Source of the DNA: Nitratireductor mangrovi
Lineage (GTDB): Bacteria > Pseudomonadota > Alphaproteobacteria > Rhizobiales > Rhizobiaceae
Direction of reading: 5' to 3'
Length of the DNA stretch: 64,000 nt
Assembly: GCF_007922615.2 (NCBI RefSeq)
Contig: NZ_CP042301.2
Coordinates: 1,798,001 to 1,862,000, forward strand
Shown here: positions 63,417 through 64,000 of the stretch, piece by piece
Layout: the number at the start of each line of letters is the position of its first letter
Numbering within the stretch: the stretch's first letter is position 1
The notes under the pieces: model-generated
What the model saw: only the letters and a program-made list of their open reading frames with translations
Databases searched by the model: none
Told to the model about the DNA's origin: nothing
Translations under genes and position numbers: made by a program

Positions 63417-64000
63417 ATGCGGCTCGAACCCAAACCCGCGCCCTCGCTGGCCGTGACGCTGGCCTACCCCGCCGGCGCCATCCTCGTCACGCTGGCGATC
63501 GCCGGCTTGCTGGTGCTGGCCGCCGGCGCCTCGCCACTGTCCGTCTTCACGCTGGTCGCCAGGGGTGCGGCCGGTTCGCAATTCGCGCTGCTGGAGACGC
63601 TGACACGCGCCACACCGCTGATCTTCACCGGGCTCGCCGTCGCTGTCGCCTTCCGCGCCAAGCTCTGGAACATCGGCGCCGAGGCGCAGCTTTATGCCGG
63701 CGCCGTGCTGACGGTGGTGCTCGGCACCGGTGCGCTGCCGCTGCCCGCCTTCCTGCTCATCCCCCTGATCATGATCGCGGCGATGACTGCCGGTGCCTTG
63801 CTCCTGCTCGGGCCGGCGCTCTTGAAGACCCGCCTCGGCGTCGACGAGGTCGTCACCACCTTGCTTCTCAACTTCATCATGCTGCTTGTCGTCTCGATGC
63901 TGCTCGAAGGCGTCCTCAAGGATCCGATGGGCCTCGGCTGGCCGCAGTCGGAACGGGTCATTGCCGAAGCGAAGCTGCCGCGCATCGTCCAGGGCAAGCG
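63417..64000 (+). CDS. ABC transporter permease (BMP importer), truncated by the window
   Basis: The first 194 residues of a membrane permease of the BPD_transp_2 type. The first helix (about 15-38), then ATPLIFTGLAVAVAFRAKLWNIGAE-type sequence (TGLAVAVAFRAKLWNIGAEA), the hallmark of nucleoside/sugar permeases, and further helices with RLGVDEVVTTLLLNFIMLL. The sequence continues off the right edge. A second permease is expected beyond. Confidence 0.9.
   Translation, partial: MRLEPKPAPSLAVTLAYPAGAILVTLAIAGLLVLAAGASPLSVFTLVARGAAGSQFALLETLTRATPLIFTGLAVAVAFRAKLWNIGAEAQLYAGAVLTVVLGTGALPLPAFLLIPLIMIAAMTAGALLLLGPALLKTRLGVDEVVTTLLLNFIMLLVVSMLLEGVLKDPMGLGWPQSERVIAEAKLPRIVQGK

Overview
The window is about 64 kb of high-GC DNA (roughly 64% by eye) from an alphaproteobacterium of the order Hyphomicrobiales (Rhizobiales). 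It is most like Mesorhizobium and its relatives (Phyllobacteriaceae). The evidence is the conserved housekeeping run murA - DUF2948 - hisD - UPF0262 - small phosphatase - infA - maf (29.2-34.3 kb), DUF1127 proteins, an ExoD homologue, a RIME-like intergenic palindromic repeat at 61.7 kb, and codon use. No IS element, prophage, CRISPR array or integrase was found. One tRNA gene, tRNA-Thr(GGT), lies at 34.84 kb.

Layout. 1-7.3 kb: a VWA-domain membrane protein with its ECF sigma factor, a TetR regulator divergent from a small membrane protein, a NodL/LacA-type acetyltransferase, a class III cyclase-TolB-TPR protein, a Fe-S protein and a LysE exporter. 7.5-17.3 kb: a corrinoid-dependent methyl-transfer island. 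It holds an MttB-family methyltransferase without an amber codon, a corrinoid protein, DUF1638, an ExoD-like protein, a PF13769 protein, an MTHFR-C (MetV-like) protein, MetF, a methyltetrahydrofolate:corrinoid methyltransferase, an unrecognised 89-residue protein and a RACo-type corrinoid reactivator. 17.4-24.2 kb: an esterase, a LigD-type polymerase, a LysR regulator, several tiny proteins, a GbdR-like GlxA/AraC regulator and two tandem DUF1194 proteins. 24.4-26.9 kb: a dimethylglycine dehydrogenase-like FAD/GcvT enzyme. 27.1-34.9 kb: a GNAT protein, a PIG-L deacetylase, the housekeeping run and the tRNA. 35.3-43.6 kb: a minus-strand envelope-glycan cluster with a HAD-UbiA fusion resembling decaprenyl-phosphate phosphoribosyltransferase, a DprE1-like oxidase, an ArnE/F-like small membrane protein, an SDR epimerase, a class III aminotransferase, a GT-C-like membrane protein and GalE. 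44.1-52.0 kb: an MscS channel and heterotetrameric sarcosine oxidase soxBDAG. 52.0-64 kb: an SDR/TetR pair with two clear operators, a nitroreductase, an aminotransferase, an RdhA/QueG-like Fe-S protein, a chemoreceptor, a di-heme peroxidase and the start of a BMP-type (nucleoside-like) ABC importer cut by the window edge.

How the genes fit together (inference). The island, the DMGDH-like enzyme and sarcosine oxidase could form a glycine betaine -> dimethylglycine -> sarcosine -> glycine route. The first methyl would leave through a corrinoid and MetF run in the oxidative direction, and the next two would be captured on tetrahydrofolate by GcvT-type domains. A GbdR-like regulator sits between the blocks. 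The methyl donor is not proven: proline betaine, carnitine or another quaternary amine would fit MttB equally well. The second coherent system is the 35-43.6 kb cluster, which looks like polyprenyl-phosphate pentose (arabinofuranose-type) synthesis, flipping and transfer.
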